This document shows positions 1 through 8,000 of a stretch of 11,363 bases of DNA, in pieces. Position 1 is the first letter of the stretch; every line of letters begins with the position of its first letter. The notes under the pieces were generated by a model. The model was not told where the DNA came from. It worked only from the letters and a program-made list of their open reading frames with translations, and did no database searches. The translations under genes and the position numbers were made by a program. The stretch is from Phoronis ovalis. Taxonomy: Eukaryota > Phoronida > Phoronidae. The DNA is taken from assembly GCA_028565635.1 (NCBI GenBank), contig JAOXYB010053901.1:1-11363 (forward strand), written 5' to 3'.

Positions 1-123
1 CATTTTGAATCCAATCCCAAATGAACAAACATTCGTATCTTGTATTCATTATATAAATATCAAACTTAGTTCAGTCACCAAAGTGATTTCCTGTTGTTAA
101 TGTTGTAGCCGTTGCTCTTGCAG
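1..123 (+). other. RXR: 3' end of an RXR intron with two in-frame acceptor sites
   Basis: This is intron sequence before the first visible RXR exon. It ends with two usable acceptors: TTGTAG ending at 108 and CTTGCAG ending at 123. The 15 bases between them add no stop codon. Nothing else is recognisable here. Confidence 0.8.
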
Positions 124-272
124 CTGTGCAGGAAGAACGCCAGCGGGCACGAGAGAAGGGCGAAAGTGAGGTGGAGAGTACCAGTTCAGCCAATGCTGAG
201 ATGCCAGTAGAAAAGATCCTGGAAGCTGAAATGGCAGTGGAACCTTCCACAGATACATACATTGACACACAG
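124..272 (+). CDS. RXR: RXR exon a: hinge, helix 1 and start of the H1-H3 loop
   Basis: The acceptor AG is at 122-123 after a pyrimidine-rich stretch. The first two bases (CT) complete an Ala codon begun in the previous, unseen exon (phase 1). The exon encodes [17 protein letters not shown], a basic then acidic hinge, followed by the RXR-typical STSSAN and helix 1 [15 protein letters not shown]. It ends CAG|GTGAGC in phase 0. The preceding exon should end with the zinc-finger extension (KRE-type T-box) at this point. A second acceptor 15 nt upstream (AG 107-108) would add five residues in frame; see findings. Confidence 0.95.
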
Positions 273-2167
273 GTGAGCTGCTGTTGTTTGAATATTACCC
301 TCTTTAGTATGTTTTTCAAATGTTATCTATGTGATTTTGTCAGAAAATATAAAATTTGAGAGCTAGTGTGGCATCCAGTTTTTCTCCAAAAAATCTCTTC
401 ACTCATAAAATTTAATTAACATTTTCCAGATTTAAGGAGAAACTTCAAAGACTAATTATTTTACAACTGAATACAATTTATAAATATACTATTTGTACTA
501 CCGGCTATGAAGCTGGGGTTTACCCTGTAACTGCTGTCCAGTCTCCATCAAAGTCAATGTTAGCGTGATATCTAAAGAAGGGAAAGTGATATGCATTTGA
601 AAAAAGGATCATGTATCACTCATAAAGCCAACTGTGCCTATTGATTTTTGGGTTATTCAGTACTAATATGGCCAACTGACCCTCTTGTTTATTTTGAGAT
701 GAGCTGTTTTTGTCCATGTCTGGGAAATCGGATAGATAGAGAGACTGTTTCAAGTTGCAAGGTAAACACATGTCTTGTTTGATTTTGACCTGGATCCGGT
801 GGCCATGCTTATTCCAAGATGAGCTGTTTTTGTCTAAGATAGCTTGAAAGCTGTCTCCTATGTACAACTTTCTCAGGGGTAGCATTCGTTCACTGTTTGG
901 AGATATTGAATATCCATGAACATAGTAATGTTGTAGGACTAAAATTTTCTTTTGTTACGGCTGAAGTAGGTCTTCCCTAAAGCAGTAATAACAGTAAATA
1001 ATACGTGAAGCCAAAGATATGAATGAAATTTTAATATCCTACTTGCATACTTATTAAAATTGTATATATTTACAGAAAGATGCAGTGACAAACATTTGCC
1101 AAGCTGCAGACAAGCAATTGTTCACCTTAGTTGAATGGGCCAAGCGGGTACCACACTTTACAGAGCTGCCATTGGATGACCAAGTAATATTACTCAGAGC
1201 AGGTATGTAACTGCTGTACAGTGCAATTCTGTCTTCTCAGTTTACATATTACCTCGCAAAGCAAATCACATATGTTTGCTGTACAAACATTTTTTGTAAC
1301 CTATTGTTAACTGAATATCTGGTTTGGATTGTTATTCTGTATTTATCTCAAATTACCTTGTGTAATATTGAATGAAAAACCCACCGCAGATAAGGCCATT
1401 GTTTCTCAGTACCTATTCCACATAATGTGATATACATAATAATCTTGTTTGTTTTAACTTAAGGCTGGAATGAGTTGTTAATTGCCGCTTTCTCCCATCG
1501 ATCCATGGCAGTGAAAGATGGCATTTTACTAGCTACGGGTCTACATGTTCATCGTAGCAGTGCTCATCAAGCTGGTGTCGGTACTATCTTTGACAGGGTA
1601 TTGACGGAATTAGTAGCTAAGATGAAAGAAATGAAGATGGATAAAACAGAACTTGGTTGCCTGAGGGCCATTGTGCTTTTTAATCCAGGTGCGTGCTGCA
1701 GCTTGTTGGTTGAAGTTACTGGCTATGGGTACTTCGTTTGCTTTAGTTGTGTATCTGGCACGGTACTCTTAATCTTAACACAGTCCAAAAGAAATCTTTC
1801 TGAAGAACCTATTACTTTTTCAAATAAAATAACTATTGCTGTCTTTGAATTCATACTTGCCTGAATGTCACCATCAGTAACCACTTGCTACAAATCCTTT
1901 TATTATTTTTCAGACGCAAAGAATTTGTCAGCTGTGACTGAAGTGGAGCAGTTACGAGAGAAAGTTTATGCTTCCCTGGAAGAATTCACAAAAACACGAT
2001 ACCCAGAGGAACCTGGTCGGTTTGCTAAGCTTCTACTCCGTCTGCCAGCACTTAGAAGCATTGGTTTGAAGTGTCTGGAACATTTGTTCTTCTTCAAATT
2101 GATCGGTGATACACCTATTGATACTTTCTTGATGGAAATGTTAGAGTCGCCTAGTCCCGTCACTTAA
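124..2167 (+). CDS. RXR: Retinoid X receptor (RXR/NR2B), 3' part: hinge and complete ligand-binding domain
   Basis: RXR is a nuclear receptor that binds DNA as a homodimer or as the shared partner of other receptors, and it responds to 9-cis retinoic acid-type ligands. The spliced CDS joins 124-272, 1076-1202, 1464-1688 and 1914-2167. It gives 251 residues, counting the Ala split at the first junction, then TAA. All junctions are GT-AG and the phases agree. From helix 3 to the C-terminus the alignment to human RXR-alpha, as I recall it, needs no gaps, with a constant offset of 211 residues. Conserved points include Gln64, Lys73 (coactivator clamp), Trp94, Asn95, Phe102, Arg105 (ligand carboxylate), Leu115-Ala116, Cys221, His224, the helix 10 dimer surface and the AF-2 helix FLMEMLE (239-245). 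The helix 1-3 loop is shorter than in vertebrates. The A/B region and the zinc-finger DNA-binding domain are encoded upstream of the window. Similarity to molluscan RXR is from memory. The family assignment is essentially certain. Confidence 0.97.
273..1075 (+). other. RXR: RXR intron between exons a and b, with a short direct repeat
   Basis: This is an 803-base intron with donor GTGAGC and acceptor TTTACAG. It contains a direct repeat of AGATGAGCTGTTTTTGTC at 697-714 and 817-834. A 90-codon minus-strand open frame across this repeat (616-885) shows no recognisable domain and is not called as a gene. Confidence 0.85.
697..834. repeat. Imperfect direct repeat, period 120 bp, in an RXR intron
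   Basis: AGATGAGCTGTTTTTGTC occurs exactly at 697-714 and again at 817-834. Weaker similarity extends leftwards: both copies are preceded by a TGGCCA followed by a T-rich stretch. It could be two decayed copies of a dispersed repeat or a local duplication. I do not recognise a named family. Confidence 0.6.
1076..1202 (+). CDS. RXR: RXR exon b: helices 3-4, ligand pocket and coactivator clamp
   Basis: The acceptor is TTTACAG|AAAGAT and the donor is GAGCAG|GTATGT. The exon has 42 codons plus one base, so it ends in phase 1. It encodes [15 protein letters not shown], then [10 protein letters not shown], then [13 protein letters not shown]. This is the canonical RXR helix 3 to helix 4/5 segment and the nuclear-receptor signature region. 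The Lys of EWAKR corresponds to human Lys284 of the coactivator charge clamp. Confidence 0.96.
1464..1688 (+). CDS. RXR: RXR exon c: helices 5-8, retinoid carboxylate-binding Arg
   Basis: The acceptor is CTTAAG|GCTGG and the donor is AATCCAG|GTGCGT; the exon is entered and left in phase 1. It encodes [55 protein letters not shown] and [14 protein letters not shown]. Trp, Asn, Phe and Arg of the [12 protein letters not shown] block match human residues 305, 306, 313 and 316, which line the 9-cis retinoic acid pocket. The open frame reads on into the intron to 1864, but the homology stops exactly at the donor. Confidence 0.97.
1914..2167 (+). CDS. RXR: RXR terminal exon d: helices 9-12, dimer interface and AF-2
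   Basis: The acceptor is TTTTTCAG|ACGCAA, entered in phase 1; the first residue is Asp, completing FNPD. The exon encodes [54 protein letters not shown] and the activation helix FLMEMLE, ending SPSPVT and TAA at 2165-2167. Helix 10 ([12 protein letters not shown]) is the RXR dimer surface. Cys221 of GLKCLEH corresponds to human Cys432, known to coordinate tin in organotin agonists. The C-terminal tail resembles molluscan rather than arthropod receptors. Confidence 0.97.
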
Positions 2168-2815
2168 ACTTAGAACATTGTATAACAGTATTATAGCTTG
2201 CTGGAGTTGTAAAATTTGAACAATTCAAAGGACTTATAATTAACAGTCTGTGCTGTTACTTCATGTGTTTTTAATTTAAAAGTTGCATTTAATGAACTAA
2301 ACAGAAAGAGTTTCTTCAGTACTTACAAACTACAGCCAAGCTTTGTTTGGTTTCGATTGATGTAATCGGAAAGAAGCAGTAAAACTGCTACAATATAATT
2401 ATAATCATAATTGCGACAGCAAGCACGATCAGATGATTTTGGCTCATATTTTGTGTTCATTGCACAGCACTCTGAGATTTCCGAGTCACTATGACTTGTC
2501 ATCTATGTTATTTACATTGTTGTTTTGTATAGACATTGTTTTGAGGATGTAAACGTATGCTTACATAAGCAGGTTATTATCAGACACGTTTTTAGAACAA
2601 CCGTAGGTATTGAACTTTGTCAAGATCAATACTTTGCTTTGCATAGAAAATTAAATCTTGACCTTGTTAAATGACAAGAATGTAGAAGCTTTGTTTAATC
2701 GCATAACAGATATAATTTTGCAAGCATATGCAACCATATTCAGGTCAAGGATGGTTTTTGGTTATCTTTCGCTACAAATAAAATTGTCACTAATATTCCC
2801 AAAGAAGGAAACGAT
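2168..2815 (+). other. RXR: Presumed RXR 3' UTR
   Basis: AT-rich sequence follows the RXR stop codon and is inferred to be 3' UTR up to a poly(A) site near 2795-2815. It holds ATTTA-like and T-rich runs but no clear structured element. The 62-codon frame starting at 2658 has no recognisable content. The true 3' end cannot be fixed without transcript data, because other AATAAA hexamers occur farther downstream (about 3988, 4062 and 4350-4365). Confidence 0.5.
2777..2782 (+). promoter_or_regulatory. Candidate poly(A) signal AATAAA for RXR
   Basis: AATAAA is followed about 40 bases later by the GT-rich run TTTGTGTAGTGTGGG (about 2820-2834). That is the spacing expected for a cleavage site near 2795-2815. 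The hexamer is common in AT-rich DNA, so the downstream GT-rich element is the main support. Confidence 0.4.
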
Positions 2816-3001
2816 TAAAATTTGTGTAGTGTGGGATATTTCTTAGATAGAGTGCTGATTAAAACTTAAAATGAGCGATCAGCATTTTATTTTGATTATG
2901 GGAATATCAAATTTGATTACACATTCTTTAGGAAAGGTTCAGCAATTTTCCGCCTACTTCTGTTTTGTATAGTGAGCACAGTGCTTTCCATAACTATCTT
3001 G

Positions 3002-3004
<3 letters not shown>

Positions 3005-3039
<35 letters not shown>
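3005..3039. repeat. (TA)n microsatellite, about 17 units
   Basis: An uninterrupted alternating TA run of 35 bases. It is a simple sequence repeat, likely length-polymorphic, lying downstream of the presumed RXR poly(A) site. Confidence 0.97.
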
Positions 3040-3042
<3 letters not shown>

Positions 3043-4170
3043 GAATTAATAGGTTGTACAACAGAAGCTTATCCTATTACAGGTGTATAGATCTTCCCCT
3101 GATCTTCAAACAAGAGAAAGTGAGTGATATAGCACCGCTCTGATATAACTTGTTAGTAACTCTGGAGTATTGTTAGTAACTATTTGTAAAGGTGATTGTC
3201 ACTCACTGCAGTAGTAGAAAGTTTCATTTCATTGGCTTGTGATTCCCTTACTTTTAGGTCAGTTTATATTATTAATCTTGGGTGCCATTCGTTTATTTTT
3301 GTATCAAGAATTAAATTTATTAGAACTTAAATTGAATAATGACTTCTTGGATTGAAGTTATGGTAGTCTTGCAGTGTATGACGCCAAACTTGTTGGGCAC
3401 ATTTATACCAAAACTTTTTGTGAAAATACATTATAGGTACTTGCTTATAGTTGCTGGGTATTTTATTGTATATGGGTGCTATCACATGAAATATATATCC
3501 AGCGTTAGCGTACTACCAAAGGAACAAAATGGTTTCATAGTAGACCAGAAATTAATGTAACAAAGAGTTATATGGAAGAATAACATGATTATGAATGAAA
3601 AAAATAACATCATGGATTTTACAAGTGAAAAAATAGGTAATGTGCCTATTTTTGCTTTTAATAATTTTAAATGAATATTCTGGTTAAAGAACATAACACG
3701 AAACATGGAAAATGCTAGTAGTGAAGGGACGGTAATTATTAGTACACCTGCAAAGGGCGGAATACTGCTTACACAAAGAGTTTGTATTGGCAGTTTTCAT
3801 AGTGTTTTGGATGTTTCCATGGTAACTTGTTAATTTGTTTGGATTTCATCCTGTTGAATATTCTGTTGTTTCTTAGTTGTGCTTATTGTATATATCTACA
3901 TGGACCTTTCATTGGAGATAATTATAATATATTTTAATGCGAATATCATCTTTGTTTCTATCAACTAAACACACAGTGCGAAAGTCTAATAAAATTGCAA
4001 AGGTCAAACAAGGACAGTGATTCTAAAATAATTCTGGGAAAGAGTAGGTATGCCATGTAACAATAAATAAGGAATTACGCAGTACAGGGTGTAACATTCT
4101 AAAGTAGACAAGTTCAAAATGTATGTTATTTCTGTGCCTAGTAAAAGTTTATAAAGTAAGTATACAGGAG

Positions 4171-4182
4171 GGGGGTACCCCC
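4171..4182. repeat. Perfect 12-bp palindrome GGGGGTACCCCC
   Basis: An isolated GC-only patch (apart from the central TA) in otherwise AT-rich intergenic DNA. It lies ten bases before the first unit of the TGCTC repeat cluster. Its function is unknown. Confidence 0.8.
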
Positions 4183-4192
4183 TAAGGTACAG

Positions 4193-4325
4193 TGCTCGTA
4201 CTTAACAATCGGCAATGCTCGGACTTATAAACAAGAAAAATTAACAGCCAAAAAAAATTAGGAAAACAAAGCAAAAAGACAATGCTCTCACTTAACAGAC
4301 CAAGCCAATGCTCGCAATAGCCCTC
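4193..4325. repeat. Cluster of four TGCTCnnACTTA-like repeats
   Basis: TGCTCGTACTTAACA (4193), TGCTCGGACTTATAA (4216), TGCTCTCACTTAACA (4283) and a decayed TGCTCGCAATAGCC (4309) share the form TGCTC-nn-ACTTA. The last three are preceded by CAA. Starts are spaced 23, 67 and 26 bases, so this looks like an old short-period array interrupted by an A-rich stretch. No family is recognised. Confidence 0.6.
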
Positions 4326-4712
4326 ATACAGGTGTACATTCCATAAAGAATGTTTAATAAAGAAATAAACTAGATTAGCATTTGGTAAACGCAGACCTCC
4401 GCCATGTGAATATTCTGTATAGTAAGTGACCTGGTCGGGTCTTCATATAAATTCCCGTCCATACCTATTTTGAGATAAAGAAACTGAAAAACGGGTGAAT
4501 ATGGCACATAACCTTCGCGTCACCACTTGGTGGTGGAGATAATAACAAAATGACAAATTTTATAATTTAAAATAATTTGACGTAATTCCGTGTAACATGT
4601 GCTTGTTACTTTTCTACTCGTTTTTTGCAAATATGTATCCACAGGGTATATGTTTTCAATAATAATTAATTTTAAATAGTGCATTTCTTGAAATTTTTTC
4701 CGTTGGTATCAC

Positions 4713-4734
4713 CTAGGATATATAAAACTCTAAG
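4713..4734. repeat. 22-bp exact repeat, copy 1, containing a TATA box
   Basis: This is identical over 22 bases to 5956-5977 and in the same orientation. It contains TATATAAAACTCTAAG. No clear similarity extends outside the 22 bases on either side. It sits about 330 bp upstream of the SMG7 start codon. Confidence 0.85.
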
Positions 4735-4747
4735 AGTAGCAACCACC

Positions 4748-4805
4748 ATGGGGTGCACAGCATTTTTTTACCATGGGATGCATGTACTGAAAGAGCTTTA
4801 TACAG
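4748..4805 (+). other. Candidate alternative SMG7 first exon (speculative)
   Basis: ATG at 4748 lies in an ACCACCATGG context. It opens MGCTAFFYHGMHVLKELYT and reaches a donor-like ACAG|GTAAAT at 4806 in phase 1. Without splicing the frame stops at 4811. Phase 1 fits SMG7 exon 3 (6315) directly, giving a 20-residue N-terminus the same length as the one from exons 1-2. This is a prediction only; see findings. Confidence 0.2.
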
Positions 4806-5012
4806 GTAAATAAAAATTTCTCTATTAGGTTTTTAATTTTTTTTCGTCAAAGAATGTGGACATCAAGTCATATTCAATGGTATTTTTTCCCGTATTTTTT
4901 TAAATCAACTTCACAAATTAATGATTTTAAAATAGTAAACCTTTCCTGGGACTACAATTGTAGTTTTTGTTGCTGCAGTGGCGACACCTGCCGTACGCAG
5001 TGCACAATATTT

Positions 5013-5024
5013 CAAGATGGCTGC
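5013..5024 (+). promoter_or_regulatory. YY1-like element over an upstream ATG in the SMG7 leader
   Basis: CAAGATGGCTGC differs at one position from the YY1/Pleiohomeotic consensus CAAGATGGCGGC. Such elements sit just downstream of the transcription start in many TATA-less housekeeping promoters. The surrounding 4979-5057 stretch is locally rich in CpG compared with its flanks, as expected for a promoter or first exon. Confidence 0.45.
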
Positions 5025-5031
5025 GTCCTAA
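5017..5031 (+). CDS. Upstream ORF of 4 codons (MAAS) in the presumed SMG7 5' leader
   Basis: ATG GCT GCG TCC TAA ends 11 bases before the SMG7 start codon. Its start context (A at -3, G at +4) is stronger than that of the main start (G at -3, A at +4). It is functional only if transcription begins upstream of 5017, which the sequence does not prove. Confidence 0.4.
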   Translation: MAAS

Positions 5032-5042
5032 ACAAAGTTGTC

Positions 5043-5068
5043 ATGAGCTCAGCCGCTCAACTATTAAG
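5043..5068 (+). CDS. SMG7: SMG7 exon 1: start codon and first 8 codons
   Basis: ATG at 5043 opens MSSAAQLL, then two bases of an Arg codon, and the donor TTAAG|GTAAGT. Joined to exon 2 it reads MSSAAQLLRHTEELK, matching the human N-terminus (MS..AQYLRQAEVLK type) residue for residue after one gap. This alignment fixes the start. In-frame codons upstream of 5043 show no homology. Confidence 0.85.
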
Positions 5069-8000
5069 GTAAGTTACTTACCCTAATAAAAAAATTCAAT
5101 GTAATCTGTTCATAGCACATAAAGTAGATTATTTAAAGTCCCGAACAAAATACTACTTGCATTATTTGCAATTCGAGAATTTCTTGACGCTGACCTCAAA
5201 AGCTCTGTTGATTTTGTATTCGACATTTGATTTGTAGAGCCAGTAGGCAGTACGTATAATTTACCTTAACAAAAATAAGTTTAAAGACTATTAATGAGAG
5301 CCCCATTCAATATTCCATTAGCATTAAGAAGTCAGAAGTGGCGAATTATAATATCTTTAATATATCTTTTACTTTTCAGGCACACCGAAGAACTAAAATC
5401 AACTGTAGCAGGTAATAAATTAGTTCCGATTTCGTGACTTCGCGCTACGCATCAGACAATTTCTGACGGGCGATGCTTGCCGAACGTCACAAATCCTTGT
5501 ACAGCAAATCACAGTCAAAGTGACGAAATGTCAGAAAAGTGTATAATCTTTACCATACGTCGAGTTAAAATAGACTCCTGATATTGTACGCCTATCTATA
5601 ACTTTTACCTGATTTCGTGAGTTCCGGCTACACCTCAGATAACTTCTGACCGGTGAGGCTTGCCGAACGTCGCGAATCCTTGTATAGGAAATCATAGTGA
5701 AGGTGACCAACCCTCCAAAAATGTTTAATCGTTATCATCTGAGTTCAAATATTATATACTCTTGATACTTTAGTCTATGTCTATCAAAATTCGACTTTGA
5801 TTACTCCAAAAGTGATTTGGAAGTTCCGTGCCAGAAGCTAACTCTCTCAACGAAATTTTTATCCACCATGACTATCTTTCATACACACATAAAAAGCGCC
5901 ACCTGCGTATGGGTCACTTTCTGTATAAATTGCTATCAAAGAGTCTAGGACTAATCTAGGATATATAAAACTCTAAGGATTGACAAGAATTGCACCGTAA
6001 CATAGTGATGCTCGTAGTGACAACCCAAATAGTGTCATACCTGTTTATGCAAAAAAACTGAAGCATGTAGCACACATTACATGTTATAACCATTCAGTCT
6101 GGTCAGACCATGAAACATATGGCAGGCCGAAGGCTACCATAATTAGTGTCAGATATCCACTACTAGCCCAAACTGTTACTAGTATACTTATTACTTAAGG
6201 TTGACATTTTTCGTTTTTCATTAAGTATTATGCTTACAGGATTGTATTTTTACTGACTTCATTTTTGTGCTTCTAGTGTAGAGATATATTTGCCAGGTTT
6301 ACTTTATTTTGCAGATCCATCTATTGGACAAACAGAGGCATGGGTTGCCAGGCAACAACTTCAGGATCTCTACCAACGCCTCCTGCTAGTTGACTTAGAA
6401 TATGCCTTGGACAAAAAAGTGGAACAGGATCTGTAAGTTGAATAGTTATGTGACCCTATTGTCTTACAATTACAATATGGAAAAATATGCTTTACGACTA
6501 ACAGATAATATTAAAAATAAAGTAGACGGTTCTGTCCACGGGAGCAAGTACTCCAATTCGACTTTGTCCAACTTTCATGATGAAATAAAGACACTTGCAA
6601 CTCAGATATTCTTGTATTCTGCATTCTGTGCATACCATGGACATTAGATACACAGATTTAACTTAAAGGCACCTGTTCTATGTTGTGTTATTTATAAAGT
6701 CGGACCAAGCTTTTTCCGCTAAGAGGCATCAATGGATTTCCTGAGTTAGACAATTAGGTTGTAGAAATGTTAACGGTGCCATTTTTCGATCAAGAATAGG
6801 TTATAACGCTATAGGGACTTTTCCAACGATTTCAGCTTCGTGATAATGATATGAACACTTGGGTAAATCAATTTATATTTTTAAAAAAACACTAATTCTT
6901 CCAATAAATAAGAAAAGTGAAGTTATTTTCGTATAGACATAGACAGGTTCAAAATAGAATAAGTATCTTTAAACAGTTGGTCAATGTCTTCAACACAATT
7001 TGGCTTGTTCGGTATTATGGTGTATTGTTCATAGCTTTCTGTTTCAGCTGGAATCATGCCTTTAAGAACCAGATTAATACCATGCAACAGCAAATCAAAG
7101 AGAAAATAGTAAGAACAGAACTGCGTATTTACTTATTGTAAAGGCGATTTCTGATAAGGTTTCTAACTTTGACACTTTTTGTTTTTGATTAAAGGATATT
7201 TCTGTTTGATTAAAGGATTTGTGTATTCCCATTCTGGAATTTCTTTTTGATGTGTTGAAGCAGTAGCTTTCTTGCTTCCAGAAATGATGTTTGTAATAAT
7301 TGTTTTCAGCAGAAATCTCTTTTTTTTATTAATTTAAAGTTTACTAACGGAAAACAGTCCGATTACCAATCAATTTTCTGAGCAAAATACCAAACAATAT
7401 TTTTTTTTAATCTTATCCATTCCCTGTGCAGTAAATGACGATGCTTTAGTCTGATTTATAAAAACACATTAGAGATTTATAAAAACTATTCTGAACCATA
7501 TAATGCAAAGTTCGCTGCTGTTACACTATTCTATAACCATATAACTACAGATTAGTAAAGGTTTACTATTTTCTTTGTAACTTTTAAATGGGTTCTTGAA
7601 TTTACATGAAATTTGGAACATTGGTTTCTGAGATCAGGGTTAATTAAAAAATATTCGTTTTACAGGGGTTTTAATTACATGGGTATTGCTAGAAGAACAA
7701 GCAATCTGATTTTTCCAACTAAAGCAAGCAAACAATGCAGTGACCGTGATTATTTTGGTTGTTTTCGTGTTTCCATGAACCATTCTAAAAATATTTTAAG
7801 AACTTGTACCATAGCTCAGGCTTTCTGTTTTGTGGTTAATATTTATGACAAGATATCTTGACGACTGAGGATTGTTACGATTTTTGTAACAATTTAACAT
7901 GTTCATTACGGAAACATATTATGTCATTATTTGAAATAAGTACATAAATATCAAATATCATCAATTCCAAGGTGGATTCATTCAAAACTGCTAAAAGATA

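Larger units (their letters stand above)
2816..5016. other. Intergenic region between RXR and SMG7
   Basis: About 2.2 kb with no supported gene. It holds a TA microsatellite (3005-3039), a DR4-like nuclear receptor site (4001-4016), a GC-rich palindrome (4171-4182), a cluster of TGCTC-containing repeats (4193-4325), a small inverted repeat CACCAC-TTG-GTGGTG (4521-4535) and one copy of a 22-bp repeat (4713-4734). The last few hundred bases presumably include the SMG7 promoter. Open frames at 3339-3560 (+) and 3482-3706 (-) overlap each other and show no recognisable domain. Confidence 0.7.
5412..6314 (+). other. SMG7: SMG7 intron 2, with tandem repeat and 22-bp repeat
   Basis: A 903-base intron. 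It carries a diverged 183-bp tandem duplication (5428 to about 5793), then the second copy of the 22-bp TATA-containing repeat (5956-5977). No coding homology is seen between these elements. Confidence 0.8.

Noticed and set aside
126-128. GTG at 126 as a translation start
   Set aside because: This is an internal Val codon of the RXR hinge just after an acceptor; the protein begins far upstream.
616-885. 89-codon minus-strand open frame in an RXR intron
   Set aside because: It covers the internal direct repeat, has no recognisable domain and no splice or start support; best explained as repeat sequence.
1689-1864. Continuation of the RXR exon c frame beyond the donor
   Set aside because: RXR homology stops exactly at FNP before GTGCGT and resumes at the acceptor at 1914, so this is intron.
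3339-3706. Overlapping open frames on both strands (3339-3560 + and 3482-3706 -)
   Set aside because: They are short and hydrophobic from T- or A-rich DNA, they overlap each other on opposite strands, and neither has recognisable homology.
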